The translations under genes were made by a program, and so were the position numbers. The notes beneath the pieces are model-generated. The model made no database searches. It saw only the letters and a list, made by a program, of their open reading frames with translations, and was not told where the DNA came from. Shown here piece after piece: positions 45,897-56,526 of a stretch of DNA of 64,000 bases; the stretch's first letter is position 1, and each line of letters opens with the position of its first letter. Source of the stretch: Monoplex corrugatus (Eukaryota > Mollusca > Gastropoda > Littorinimorpha > Ranellidae); assembly GCA_030674185.1 (NCBI GenBank), contig JAPXFY010000022.1, positions 46,262,398-46,326,397 on the forward strand. Reading direction: 5' to 3'.

Positions 45897-46171
45897 ACCC
45901 AATTATCAATCGTAAGAAAAAGTATGTAAGACTTTATCAAACACATACCAATCCTAAGAAAAAGTATGTAAGACTTCACTAAACACATACAGGTGAATGG
46001 ACCAGCAAGGCAGAAAATGATAGGTAGAAATGACAGTAGCAAAGCAACAAGGCAGAAACAAAGACAGTGACAGAAAAGAGGACATTTCTAGCACAGAATT
46101 TCCAGAAGGTGGGGATACTATTTATACTGAAAGAGCCCCCCGGCATCTCCACAGGGGACCACTGATTGTAT

Positions 46172-46524
46172 AAAAAAGTGATCGCTTATAAACTATAGCA
46201 CCCAGTTTTGGAAATTTCTGATACTAGCTATGGAAAACTGCTTTGATTCAAGTTATAATTCTGTTGAAAGTTAATTATGCTGATTACCAGTTTGTAGACT
46301 GTAACTGTCCTACAGCTTTGTCACGTGTTTGTGAAAAAATGGCATCTCTACTCAATCAAAATCAACTTTTTGACAATCATCGACAATTTAGACTCAATCA
46401 AATAATTAAGTTTTATTCATTATCCTTTTTTTGACAGTTAAACTGGCAACAAATCACTGAAGAACGGAGCCACACAAAAGATCAGACTGCTGAGGCGAGA
46501 GATTTTCATGATTATGATTAAAAT
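46172..46524. other. Intron sequence, nothing recognised
   Basis: Short unique intron stretch between two family A copies. Confidence 0.5.
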
Positions 46525-47085
46525 TTATTGTTTATTGTTACTGTTTAAAGCCCAGCCGACTGCACACAGCCATATCAGGGCTATAACCAATTCAAATCAT
46601 ACACAATACTTTAACAGGGAAAAAAAAAGGAAAAGAAAATTAAGTACACATATCAATGCATTCACACACATAATCTAAGGAGATGCCCCAAGCATTAACT
46701 ATTCCGTCAAATTTATCACACAGGGGATTAAAAAAAACACCTGAATACAAATTTAAACATAACTAAGGACACTAAAACATATAAAAACGGGCCTAAATTA
46801 CCTCAAATAGCTTCCGTATATCTATATCCCTAGAACAAAAAATGCACTTAACATATGTACCTAATCATCAATCCTAAGAGAAAATATAAAAATACTTTAT
46901 CAACGCACACAGGTGAATGGGCCAGCAAGGCAGAAAATGATAATAAGAAATGACAGAAAGCAAAGGAACAAGGCAGAAACAAAGACAGTGACAGAAAAGA
47001 GGAAATTTTTAGCATAGAATGTCAAGAAGGCGGGGATACTATTTATACTGAAAGAGCCCCCCGGCATCGCCACTGGGTGGGGGAG
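46525..47085 (-). mobile_element. Retroposon family A, copy 4
   Basis: Same family and orientation (sense 3' end CTGTTTAAAGCCCAGCCGAC in plus-strand reading, 5' end ATACTATTTATACTGAAAGA). It lies 350 bp from copy 3. No clear flanking duplication is seen, probably through decay. Confidence 0.85.
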
Positions 47086-47339
47086 GTTGGTTGGAGAAAT
47101 GTGAAGGTTGTTACTGACTGGGCAGAATTATGTTCCCAACCTCGGGTGAACAGTATGTAATGTTCTGTGAGTGAGTGGAGTAGGTACAATGGATAGAATG
47201 GTTGGAATCTGCTGTAAAAGCAATCTTGACATGTATATTCATAATGGGCTGACAGTGATATTACTCTTGACTCAAATCAGGTAATAATTACTGGAATGGT
47301 GAAGATTAGTCTAGGCTCTCATGGTATGGCCTGTGGAAT

Positions 47340-47495
47340 GCTGTTAATTGTTGCAGCTCATGGATTTATGTGCAGGCTTATTAAGGCTTGTGCCATAATC
47401 ACCATACACATGGCACCTGTGACGTTAGTGTATATGGAATTCGTTCCGAGTGTGGAGACATCGTCTTGAGAAACTGAAACTGAAACTGATTGTTG
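47340..47495 (+). mobile_element. SINE-like 3' end, second copy
   Basis: GGATTTATGTGCAGGCTTAT, CATGGCACCTGTGACGTTAG, ATTCGTTCCGAGTGTGGAGA and GAAACTGAAACTGA correspond to the last 150 bp of the element at 42185-42835. Confidence 0.8.
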
Positions 47496-48125
47496 TATTT
47501 GACTGTTGGGTCAAAGAGCATAATTGATGAGCAAGATCTCTGTCACAGTAGCAGACCTTTCATTCATTCACTGAGACATAGCTCTAACATGATCAATTTT
47601 GGCTTCAATTCAAATACTAATTAATGTGCTAGTGTAAATTATTGGGTCGTATGTGTATGCCATATGCACATGACTGATAAATGTTATTGGCACAATGAAA
47701 AATGTTGTGCTTTATTTTTCTGTGAACGCCAAAGCAATATTGGACTGTGTTCAGGTGTGTTACTCGGTAGCCGTTTTCCTTCTTTGCATGAATATATTAG
47801 CAAGACTTTCTTACAAGACCGTCTTGTGAAACTTTTTTATGACTTCTGTTTTGACTTTGTTGACTTCTTGAACTTCATTTTTGGGTTTTCTCTTCCGACA
47901 TTTCCTTTTATGATTTCTTCTTATACTTTGGAATTTATCCTTTCCTTTTGTAGATTTCTTTGTACACCAAAGTCTGCATTTTTACATGTTGTATTGGATT
48001 TGATTCCAAAAACATTACCTTTCCTCAGTATTTTCATTCCAAGAACCTTTAATAAGTAACTGGTTTTTCTTTCTCTTTTTTCCCCATCATTGTATCTATA
48101 TTGTTTCTATTCTTCATCTGCCCCA
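47496..48125. other. Intron sequence, nothing recognised
   Basis: A 131-codon open frame at 47664-48059 has no family likeness and a Phe/Leu-rich, T-rich composition. I do not call it a gene. Confidence 0.5.
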
Positions 48126-48127
48126 AT

Positions 48128-48400
48128 ACTCTTACCAATACCCCCCCCCTCCCTCCCTCTCTCACCCTTACCAATACCCCCCCTCCCTCTCTCACCCTTA
48201 CCAATACCCCCCCTCCCTCTCTCATCCTTACCAATACCCCCCTCCCTCTCTCACCCTTACCAATACCCCCCCTCCCTCTCTCACCCTTACCAATATCCCC
48301 CCTCCCTCTCTCACCCTTACCAATACCCCCCTCCCTCTCCACCCTTACCAATACCCCCCTCCCTCTCTCACCCTTACCAATACCCTTTCCTCTCTCTCTC
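48128..48400. repeat. Pyrimidine-rich 29-30 bp minisatellite
   Basis: About nine copies of CACCCTTACCAATACCCCCC plus TCCCTCTCT. The plus strand is almost free of G. It is followed by a long G-run tract. Confidence 0.95.
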
Positions 48401-48433
48401 ACTCCCATCTCTTTGTTGTTGTTACAGTTGCTT

Positions 48434-48474
48434 TTGGGGGGGGAGGGGGGGAGGGGGGGGGGGGGGAGGGGGGG
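48434..48474 (+). repeat. Poly-G tract with A interruptions
   Basis: Runs of 6 to 14 G separated by single A residues; it meets the usual pattern for G-quadruplex formation on the plus strand. It lies opposite in composition to the C-rich minisatellite 30 bp away. Its exact length is likely unreliable in the assembly. Confidence 0.9.
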
Positions 48475-48829
48475 TTTGTTTTGTTTGGTTTCCCTTGCCA
48501 TGCCAGTGAGTAACTGTTATTGTACAGCTAAGGATGTACATTGTATAAACTGTCACATAAATTGTACAGCTAAGGATGTACATTGTATATACTGTCATGT
48601 ATTCTAATTGCTGACGGTGCTTAATGATTGGATGGTGGAGACCGACAGTCTAGGGAAAAGAATAATATGACAGTAGAGGGGCACCCAGGAGTCATGACCT
48701 GAATGCAGCTCTACCCCCTTAGAATGTCAGCAGTTAAGAGCTGAAACATTTGCTTGACGGGGGTTTCTCTTCTGAGGACCTTCTGCTGTCTGGCTCTCCC
48801 CAGAGTTTCTTACTACTACTGCTCTAACA

Positions 48830-49365
48830 AGCAGAATCGGCCAAGCCAAAATTGGATTCAAGAGGATGAAAACCATTCTGACCAACAAATGCCAATCAAT
48901 TAACATCAGGAAGAGAGTTCTTGAATGTTATATAGAACCGATAATGTTATACGGTTGTGAGGCGTGGACAGTCAACACGCAAAGCCAGAACAAGATTGAG
49001 GCAGCCGAGATGTGGTTTCTAAGAAACATTTTGACAGTTCTATGGACAGCAAAAAAAACAAACAAGACAGTCTTGACGGAGGCAGACACAAGAACATCAT
49101 TCATAAGGAAGATTAGGAAAAGACAGGCAACACTTATAGGACATTTTATGAGGAAAGGGGAATTAGAGCACCTGGTCACAACACGAAAGCTGGAGGGAAA
49201 GAGAGCACCAGGTAGACCAAGGGAGAAAATACTGGACAGACTTGCAGGGTGGCTGAGGACAGAGAGGATGGAAGATGTGTTTGCGGCAACAAGGGATAGA
49301 TACATATGGAGGGCCATGATCGCCAATGCCATGCAGCAGGGCACATGATGATGATGATGATGACT
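48830..49365 (+). mobile_element. RTE-like LINE, family B, 3' part, nearly open
   Basis: An open frame of about 170 codons from RIGQAKIGFKRMKTILTNKC through YIEPIMLYGCEAWTVNTQSQ, AAEMWFLRNI, GHFMRKGELEHLVTT and GRPREKILDRLAGWLRTERM to AMQQGT and a stop, then ACATGATGATGATGATGATG. One of the best-kept copies of the family's C-terminal end in the window. Confidence 0.88.
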
Positions 49366-49664
49366 GGTCTAATAGAAATTTGTTTGGGATTTGTTCAAAA
49401 GGGATTTATCACACTCAAACAATTCCATATGCACTCTACCCAAATCTGCCACCAACTGCCAGGCATACTCTCTGAGCCTAAGCAAAACCCTATGCACTGG
49501 CAATGTCTTGCTCTAACAAATATGTTCAGTGCCTGTGGATTTAAAGGTCACACTCATTATCAATACTCTGAAAATATTTAAAATGAATCCTGTTTCTGGT
49601 GGAAATATGACAGCTGAGGGTAAGCATGATTTCTTTTCAAGTGTGTTACTTACGCCAATAATAA

Positions 49665-49885
49665 ATCCAAAACAAGTGTGCCTGCCATGTTCAAGCAAAC
49701 AGGAACCAGACAAAAACATGAAAAAAGAATAAGAACGCGTATTTAATACAAGACAACACATGCACAAATTTTCAGACAACTGGCCTTTGTCAAGCGTAAG
49801 GTCACAAACAAACAAACACCAGATACAAAAATTAGGAGAAAAAGACTGAAACTTCCCTGCCGCTCCATCCAGTGTGAGAAAAGGA
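49665..49885 (-). mobile_element. Penelope-like 3' fragment
   Basis: Minus-strand reading runs from CAGTCTTTTTCTCCTAATTT, CGCTTGACAAAGGCCAGT and TGTCTGAAAATTTG to GGCACACTTGTTTTGGAT. The GGCC hairpin arm and the GAAA box are kept as in the 17.5-19.1 kb element. Confidence 0.8.
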
Positions 49886-49914
49886 ATGTGACCTTTCACT
49901 TGACTAAGGCCAGT

Positions 49915-50160
49915 TGGGAAAAGACAAGCAACATTTACAGGACATTTTATGAGGAAAGAGAAATTAGGGAACCTAGTCACAACAGGAAAGCTGGAAGGAA
50001 AGAGAACACCAGGTAGACCCAGGGAGACAATATTGGACGAACTTGCAGGATGGCTGAGGACAGAGAGGGTGGGAGATGTACTTGCAGCAACAAGGGATAG
50101 ATTTGTATGGAGGGCTGATTGCCAACGCCATGCAGCAGGGTGCATGATGATGATGACGAT
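49915..50160 (+). mobile_element. RTE-like LINE, family B, 3' fragment
   Basis: FMRKEKLGNLVTTGKLEGKR, TPGRPRETILDELAGWLRTE and RVGDVLAATRDRFVWRA, then ATGATGATGATGACGAT. Only the last 80 codons or so remain. Confidence 0.85.
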
Positions 50161-50600
50161 ATGGGTGATATATCAGTTCTCATTACAGTTGTAGAGTCAA
50201 CACTTTTCTGATCCGTCCTTTGTTTTCAATGCTTATATTCTTCATCTTTGTGGTCATGTTTGCAATTTATGTGGGGGGACTGGAGTAATTAATTTCTATT
50301 TTATTCAACTTTAACTGATGTGTTTTACTTTTATGGGGGGTTTTTTTTTTGTTTTGTTTTGTTTTGTTTTTTTGTTTGTTTTTGTTTTCTGTTTGTTTTT
50401 TTTTTGCTTTTTTTTTGCTTATATTATGTGTCGAGTAGCAAGGAGTAACGGTAAGACAGTTCCATGACCTACTCCTACTACATTTGAGCAATACAGTGTT
50501 TGAAAGTTTGAAGTCTTTTTTCTTTCTCGAGGACACAGAATAAGAAAGAGTGAAAGAGAAACAAAGAAACATTGAAATAAAACAACTTTTTTTCTCAACG
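50161..50600. other. Intron sequence with T-rich run
   Basis: A poly-T/TTTTG stretch lies at 50335-50420. Otherwise nothing is recognised. Confidence 0.5.
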
Positions 50601-51082
50601 GTACAGATATTTGCATACATATACAGCATATACCATAAAGGCTAACGTAATATCTGCTGTTGCTATAGAATACACATACAGCATATACCATAAAGGCTAA
50701 CGTAATATCTGCTGTTGCTATAGCATACATATACAGCATATACCATAAAGGCTAACGTAATACCTGCTGTTGCTATAGCATACATATACAGCATATACCA
50801 TAAAGGCTAACGTAATATCTGCTGTTGCTATAGCATACATATACAGCATATACCATAAAGGCTAACGTAATATCTGCTGTTGCTATAGCATACATATACA
50901 GCATATACCATAAAGGCTAACGTAATATCTGCTGTTGCTATAGCATACATATACAGCATATACCATAAAGGCTAATGTAATATCTGCTGTTGCTATAGCA
51001 TACATATACAGCATATACCATAAAGGCTAACGTAATATCTGCTGTTGCTATAGCATACATATACAGCATATACCATAAAGGC
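50601..51082. repeat. 55-bp minisatellite, left part
   Basis: Near-identical 55-bp units: GCTAACGTAATATCTGCTGT, TGCTATAGCATACATATACA, GCATATACCATAAAG. About nine copies before the array is interrupted by an L2-like LINE at AAAGGC|TAACG; it resumes at 52387. Confidence 0.97.
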
Positions 51083-52386
51083 ACTTACTCTCAACCTGCA
51101 TACCTGACCTGTGGTGTTCCACAAGGATCTGTCCTTGGCCCTGTTCTTTTCACTCTTTACACCTCCCCCCTGTCCACCATCATCAACTCCCATTCTATAA
51201 AACACCACTTCTATGCTGATGACACCCAACTTCAAGACAGTGACTCACCTGATAATATACAGCGCCTGTTGACTCGCACCACTGAGTGCTACTCGGACAT
51301 TAAGAACTGGATGACACACAATAGACCAGCTTAATGACGACAAAACAGAAGCTATCCTCATTGGCACCCGTCAGAAACTTTCTCAGCTGCCTCCTCTTTC
51401 TCTCCCATTATGTAACACATCAGTCCCAATTTCTGATTCAGCTAAAAACCTTGGTGTCTGCATTGACTCTACCCTCTCCATGAACAACTTTGTTTCTCAA
51501 ACTGCCAGATCCTGCTACTATCATCTCCATCGTATAAGGCTGATCAGGTAGTATCTCTCTGTCGAAACAACTGCAAAACTCGTTCTCTCCTTCATAATGT
51601 CTTGCATTGACTATTGCAATTCACTCCTGTCTGGTCTTCCTGCCTCCACCATTCACATCCTACAGCGCATTCAAAACAATGCTGCACGCCTTGTACTCAA
51701 AAAGAAAAAAGCTGACCACATATCTCCTCTCCTGGCACAACTTCACTGGCTCCCTGTATCAAAGCGCATACACTACAAACTAGACACCATGTGCTACAAA
51801 AGCCTCAATAACGCAGCCCCCGATTACCTGTCAAGCCTACTTGAGATCTATCTTCCCTCACGTACCCTCCGCTCTGCCTCCGATCCTCTCACTTTTCGCT
51901 TTCCACGCACTAAGCTCAATACCTATGGTCCACGAGCCTTCTCTGTTTCTGGTCCACTCTCCTGGAACAAACTTCCTCTCTCAGTCCGTCAGCAACCTAC
52001 TTTTGTCTCCTTCAAGTCCGCTCTCAAAACTCACCTTTTCTCCTCCGCATAAAATCCTAACCTCACTCAACCCCCCCCCCCCCCCCCCCTCTGCAGCCTG
52101 TCTCCGCTCGGAGGGAATCACATGGTTATAATATATAATTGTATATGCTATGCTCTCTATAATTTTCCATTGGTTTTAATCTTGCTTTTATTGCTTTTAT
52201 TCTTTCTACCCATTTATAGCCATGCGTTTGTGTGTGTGTGTGTATGTGTGTGTGTGTGTATGTGCGCGTGCGTGTGTGTGCGTGCGTGCGTGCGTGCGTG
52301 CTTGCGTGTGTGTCTGCTTCAGCGCTTAGATTTGATTTTATCAAGATTTTGCGCTATATAAATATTGTAATTATTATTAATTATTA
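51083..52386 (+). mobile_element. L2-like LINE copy 1, inserted in minisatellite
   Basis: RT frames read YLTxPVVFHKD in one phase and CGVPQGSVLGPVLFTLYTSP in the other, then IKHHFYADDTQLQDS (catalytic YADD intact), a broken middle (51320-51580) and an open C-terminal part (51597-52055) with [75 protein letters not shown] and [10 protein letters not shown]. The 3' untranslated part has CCATTTATAGCC, a TG/CGTG microsatellite, TTCAGCGCTTAGATTTG and TTGCGCTATATAAATATTGT, ending in ATTATTA repeats. 5'-truncated. Confidence 0.9.
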
Positions 52387-53060
52387 TAACGTAATATCTG
52401 CTGTTGCTATAGCATACATATACAGCATATACCATAAAGGCTAACGTAATATCTGCTGTTGCTATAGCATACATATACAGCATATACCATAAAGGCTAAC
52501 GTAATATCTGCTGTTGCTATAGAATACACATATAGCATATACCATACAGGCTATTGTCTAAAATCACTTTAGTGAATAGACATTAAATAGAAGACCACTA
52601 CCATACAGGCTAACGTAATACCTGCTGCTGCTATAGTATACACATACAGTATATACCATACAGGCTAATGTAATACCTGCTGTTACTATAGCATACACAT
52701 ACATTATATACCATACAGGCTAACGTAATACCTGCTGTTGCTATAGTATACACATACATATATACCATACAGGCTAATGTAATACCTGCTGTTGCTATAG
52801 TATACACATACAGTATATACCATACAGGCTAACGTAATACCTGCTGTTACTATAGTATACACATACATTATATACCATACAGGCTAATGTAATACCTGCT
52901 GTTGCTATAGTATACACATACAGTATATACCATACAGGCTAATGTAATACCTGCTGTTGCTATAGTATACACATACAGTATATACCATACAGGCTAATGT
53001 AATACCTGCTGTTACTATAGCATACACATACAGTATATACCATACAGGCTAACGTAATAT
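52387..53060. repeat. 55-bp minisatellite, right part
   Basis: Continues the same 55-bp unit. After 52600 the units are a diverged subfamily (TACCTGCTGTTACTATAGTA, TACACATACAGTATATACCA, TACAGGCTAATG). A 44-bp foreign piece (52556-52600, CTAAAATCACTTTAGTGAAT then AGACATTAAAT) matches 4222-4265. Confidence 0.95.
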
Positions 53061-53682
53061 CTGCTTTTGCCAATCTACTTGTATGAAAACAAAAGAAAGT
53101 AGACTGCTACAAAAGAATTAAAATTCAAACAAGACAGACAGACAGACAAACAAGACAGAGAACGCTGCTGATAGTATTTATGAAGTGGTTTCCCAGTTTC
53201 CAAGTTTGTACATGAAGTCCTTTTTCTTCTAAATAATGGATTACTCTCAGAAAGTTCCATACCAAAGCAAGAGTTATAGTTATACAAACCAAAAGATAAG
53301 CATCATTATGAATGTACACTTGAGATAGCTCTCTAGGCTGGAAGAGATTCAACATTTTTTTAAATCATGATCAAAGTTTCATGAGAGACATTTTCAACAA
53401 TTACATTAATATGCATAGATCTACCTTGTTTGTACAGTTGAGAGCTGCTAAAATATATTACATGAAAATAAATTTGAAGATTTTATTCTGAACTGATCAT
53501 ATCTCTCTGTCTCTCTTCCTTCTGTAGTAATTTCACTGAACATACAGTTAAGTCGTATGAGAACTAAACATACACATTTAATCAATCATATATAAAAGAA
53601 ATGTATATATACAAATCTAGAATGTAACTGGGGTCTTGGATTATTGTTTACTCAAGTCATTGTTGTTGGTGTTGCAGCCAGC

Positions 53683-53689
<7 letters not shown>
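53061..53689. other. Intron sequence, nothing recognised
   Basis: A/T-rich unique intron. A CAGACAGACAGACA run lies near 53133. Confidence 0.5.
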
Positions 53690-53744
<55 letters not shown>

Positions 53745-53780
53745 CACACACACACACACACACACACAACACACACATGG
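53690..53780. repeat. CA microsatellite
   Basis: About 90 bp of CA repeats with two ACAACAC interruptions, in the 53931-41176 intron shortly after exon 54638-53932. Confidence 0.97.
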
Positions 53781-53931
53781 AAAAAGTCTTTAACAACATA
53801 TGTCATGATGGACTGGAATTACTGTTTACTACATGTGGTTGCTGATAATGCTGCAGCCCACTGACATAAAGGGAGAGACAGACAGACAGGGATTCAGTCT
53901 TTAACAGTGTATGTAATGAAGCATGGATTAC

Positions 53932-54638
53932 CACTGGCAAGTTGCTGCAGATGATGTTGCAACCCTTCAGGGTGACTGGCAAAACACAGTCGATGGTGCA
54001 GACCAGGCAGCAACCTGACATCTTCTTCGTCTCGACACATATACACTGGCAGACTGCAAGAAGGTGCACAAAATGTGTCGTCCACCATGGGCAGCAAGGC
54101 CAAGTCATTCAACATCTGGCGGTCACCACAGCGACAGAAGTAGTCAAGAACAAGACACTTCTGCCTTGCGGTCAGACTGGTAGACCAGCCGTTGTTTGCC
54201 TTCATGGTGTCCCTTAAGTTCTGAGGACAGAACATCCTGATGGCTTCTGATCTAGATTCTTCTGTACTTGTAGACGGTGTCTGTCCTTGGAGGCCTGTCT
54301 GCCAGGATAATACACCTGCTCTGTTCAAACCGTCAATCATGTGAGGCGGAAGGCTCACAATGTAAACTTGGCAAGCCTTGTATACATTGATTACAGCTTC
54401 TGCTCCCTCCTTACATAAATCTTCATGAACTGAGGACATTAATACTGCCTCCTGCGGGTAAATCCAATGATTCTCCACATCTATCGGGAAGAAAATTGGA
54501 CACAAGACCAGTCTCTGATAAAGAGGATCCAGCAATGAATGCCAGCGAAGTGTAACCTTCTCTGGTTTGGGGCAAAGTTTGTACAGAAATCCAGAAATCA
54601 TTTCGTTGGTCGAGATGGTACTTGAGCTTTGTTTATCC
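53932..54638 (-). CDS. SACS: Sacsin-like exon: SRR module 1, following segment
   Basis: A 707-bp exon in one open frame of about 235 residues. The acceptor is CTTACTTTTCAG; the donor is AGTG|GTAATC. The first base completes an Arg codon with the previous exon (FMR|DKQSS), and the last base opens an Asp codon completed in the next exon (LAS-D-FDGMALVTDD). The FDGMAL start of the next exon is a typical sacsin continuation. Features seen include WHSLLDPLYQRLVLCPIFF early, a leucine-rich middle, and LNDLALLPMVDD near residue 175. I see no catalytic residues here, and none are expected in this part of an SRR. Confidence 0.88.
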
Positions 54639-54858
54639 CTGAAAAGTAAGCCCAGAAAGTATCAATAACCAGTGTTTGCCCCATAAAAACAAGCATAACA
54701 CTTAACAGTAACAAAACCATAAAATACAAAGAAAAAGGTAAGTATAAAAAGGCAAACATAAATATTGTATACACACAAATACTGCCCTGCCTATTTCAAA
54801 CAACACTTAAGTTTAATGTTACAGGGAAATTAAATCATTGTATTCAAACTCTACCTGT

Positions 54859-55603
54859 TGTTGTTGATGTTGTTGTTGTTTTTTTAAAGCCCAGCCGATT
54901 GCATAGAGCCATATCAAGGCTATAACCATTTCAAAACATACAAAACTTCAACAGGAAAAAAGAAAAAGAAAATTAAGTAACATATCAATGCATTCGCATG
55001 CATAATCTACGGAGATGTCCCCAGCATTGACCACTCCATCCAATTTATCACACAGGGGATTTAAAAACATTACTGAACACAGAATTAAACATAACTAAGG
55101 ACAGTAATACATATTCAAAAATAAGCCTTAATTACCCAAAAACTGTTTCCGCATATCTCATTTCCCTACAGCCCAAAAAGCACTAAACCCTTTGACTCCC
55201 GCACCCTGTTCACCAGCATCCTACATTGCCAACCATGCTGGCAAAGCAAAATCTTAACCTTTGGACTCCCTCACCCTATCCACCTGCTTCCTGCTGGAAG
55301 CTGGTGGATAGGGTGAGGGAGTCCAAGGGTTACATTTTTGCAGTTGGTGGAAAGGGTGCAGAAGTCAAAGGGTTAATATATGAACCCAATTATTAATTGT
55401 AAGAGAAAGTACATGAGACCTTATTGAACACATACAGGTGAAGGGACCATCAAGGCAAAAAATGATAGGAAGAAATGACAAAAAACAAAGGAAAATGGCA
55501 GAAACAAAATCAGTGACAGAAAAGAAGAAATTTCTAGCACAGAATTTCCAGAAGGTGGGGATACTATTTATACGGACAAAGCCCCCGGCATCCCCATGGA
55601 AGG
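54859..55603 (-). mobile_element. Retroposon family A, copy 5, carrying a MITE
   Basis: It is flanked by AACTCTACCTGT (54847-54858 and 55604-55615). The sense 3' end is GGCTGGGCTTTAAAAAAACA in minus reading, and the 5' end GGGGATGCCGGGGGCTTTGT. It is interrupted by a piggyBac-like MITE at 55183-55376; the flanks of the MITE (GCCCAAAAAGCAC and TATATGAACCCAATTATT) rejoin to the family consensus. Confidence 0.9.
55183..55376. mobile_element. piggyBac-like MITE in family A
   Basis: It begins CTAAACCCTTTGACTCCCGC and ends GAAGTCAAAGGGTTAA. Other family A copies read CACTTAATACATG at this point, so the empty site contained TTAA, the piggyBac target. The left TTAA has mutated to TAAA. Inside are TTAACCTTTGGACTCCC-like and GGGAGTCCAAGGGTTA motifs. 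Confidence 0.88.
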
Positions 55604-55839
55604 AACTCTACCTGTAAGACACCCAATCTTACATGCAGGTGCAAACATGAAAGTGGCAGCAAATTTGGAATGAATCAATGGTAAAACTTCAGAGGAGGAG
55701 GGGAGACCAGGATTGTGTCAGACACAACACAGTCTGTGAGCAAGGAGGGCAGCAACTGTGCAACAGACAGATGTAAACACTTCAGCAACTAACTCAGATG
55801 CAGCAGCATGAAACTATACAATGCAAAAATTACATTTTC

Positions 55840-56408
55840 AAAATTGATGTCCTTCACATCAGAAATAGCCAGCAGAATCGACCAAGCCAAAATAGCATTC
55901 AAGAGGATGAAAAGCATTCTAGCCAACAAATGCCTATCAATTAACATCAGGAAGAGAGTTCTTGAATGTTATATAGAACTGATAATGTTATACGGTTGTG
56001 AGGCGTGGACAGTCAACAAGCAAAGCCAGAACAAGATTGAGGTAGCCAAGATGTGGTTTCTAAGAAGAATGTTGAGAGTTCCATGGACAGCAAAGAAAAC
56101 AACTGAGACAGTCTTGATGGAGGCAGACACAAGATCATTCATAAGGAAGATTAGGAGAAAAAAAACAGGCAACATTTATAGGACATCTTATGAGGAAAAG
56201 GGAATTAGAGCACCTGGTCACAACAGGAAAGCTGGAGGGAAATAGAGCACCAAGTAGACCCAGGGAAAAAATATTGGACGGACTTGCAGAGTGGCAGAGG
56301 ACTGAGAGGGTGGAAGATGTGCTTGCAGCAATAAGGGATAGATGCATATGGAGGGCCATGATTGCCAACACCATGTGGCAGGGCACTTGATGATAATGAT
56401 GATGATGT
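55840..56408 (+). mobile_element. RTE-like LINE, family B, 3' part
   Basis: SEIASRIDQAKIAFKRMKSI, LANKCLSINIRKRVLECYIE, LYGCEAWTVNKQSQNKIEVA, LRRMLRVPWTAKKTTETVLM, then after a frame change MRKRELEHLVTTGKLEGNRA and RERTERVED-like end, TMWQGT and GATGATAATGATGATGATG. It lies between exons 56822-56527 and 54638-53932, opposite in strand to the gene. Confidence 0.85.
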
Positions 56409-56526
56409 CCTTTTCATCCATCAATTGGGAGAATTAAGCAGCACTTTTGGCACTTCTTCCGAAATAAAATTGTTATTTGTAAATAAAACCCACAAAACTG
56501 AAAAACAAAACCATTTCATGACATAC

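Larger units (their letters stand above)
44552..46159 (-). mobile_element. Retroposon family A, copy 3, split by a LINE
   Basis: It is flanked by CACTGATTGTAT (44540-44551 and 46160-46171). Sense strand minus: it begins near CCCCTGTGGAGATGCCGGGG, has the TATAAATAGTATCC box, and ends GGCTGGGCTTTAAACAACAA and TAAGAAACAAACAAACA. Without the nested LINE (44920-45896) it is about 630 bp. This copy gives the cleanest full-length boundaries for the family. Confidence 0.9.

Noticed and set aside
47664..48059. 131-codon open frame on the plus strand
   Set aside because: No family likeness, T-rich with low-complexity Phe/Leu, no splice or promoter evidence, and antisense to the host gene.
48049..48607. 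Pro/Leu/Ser and Gly/Arg/Glu open frames up to 168 codons
   Set aside because: They follow the 29-30 bp minisatellite and the poly-G tract; composition and frames are explained by the repeat.
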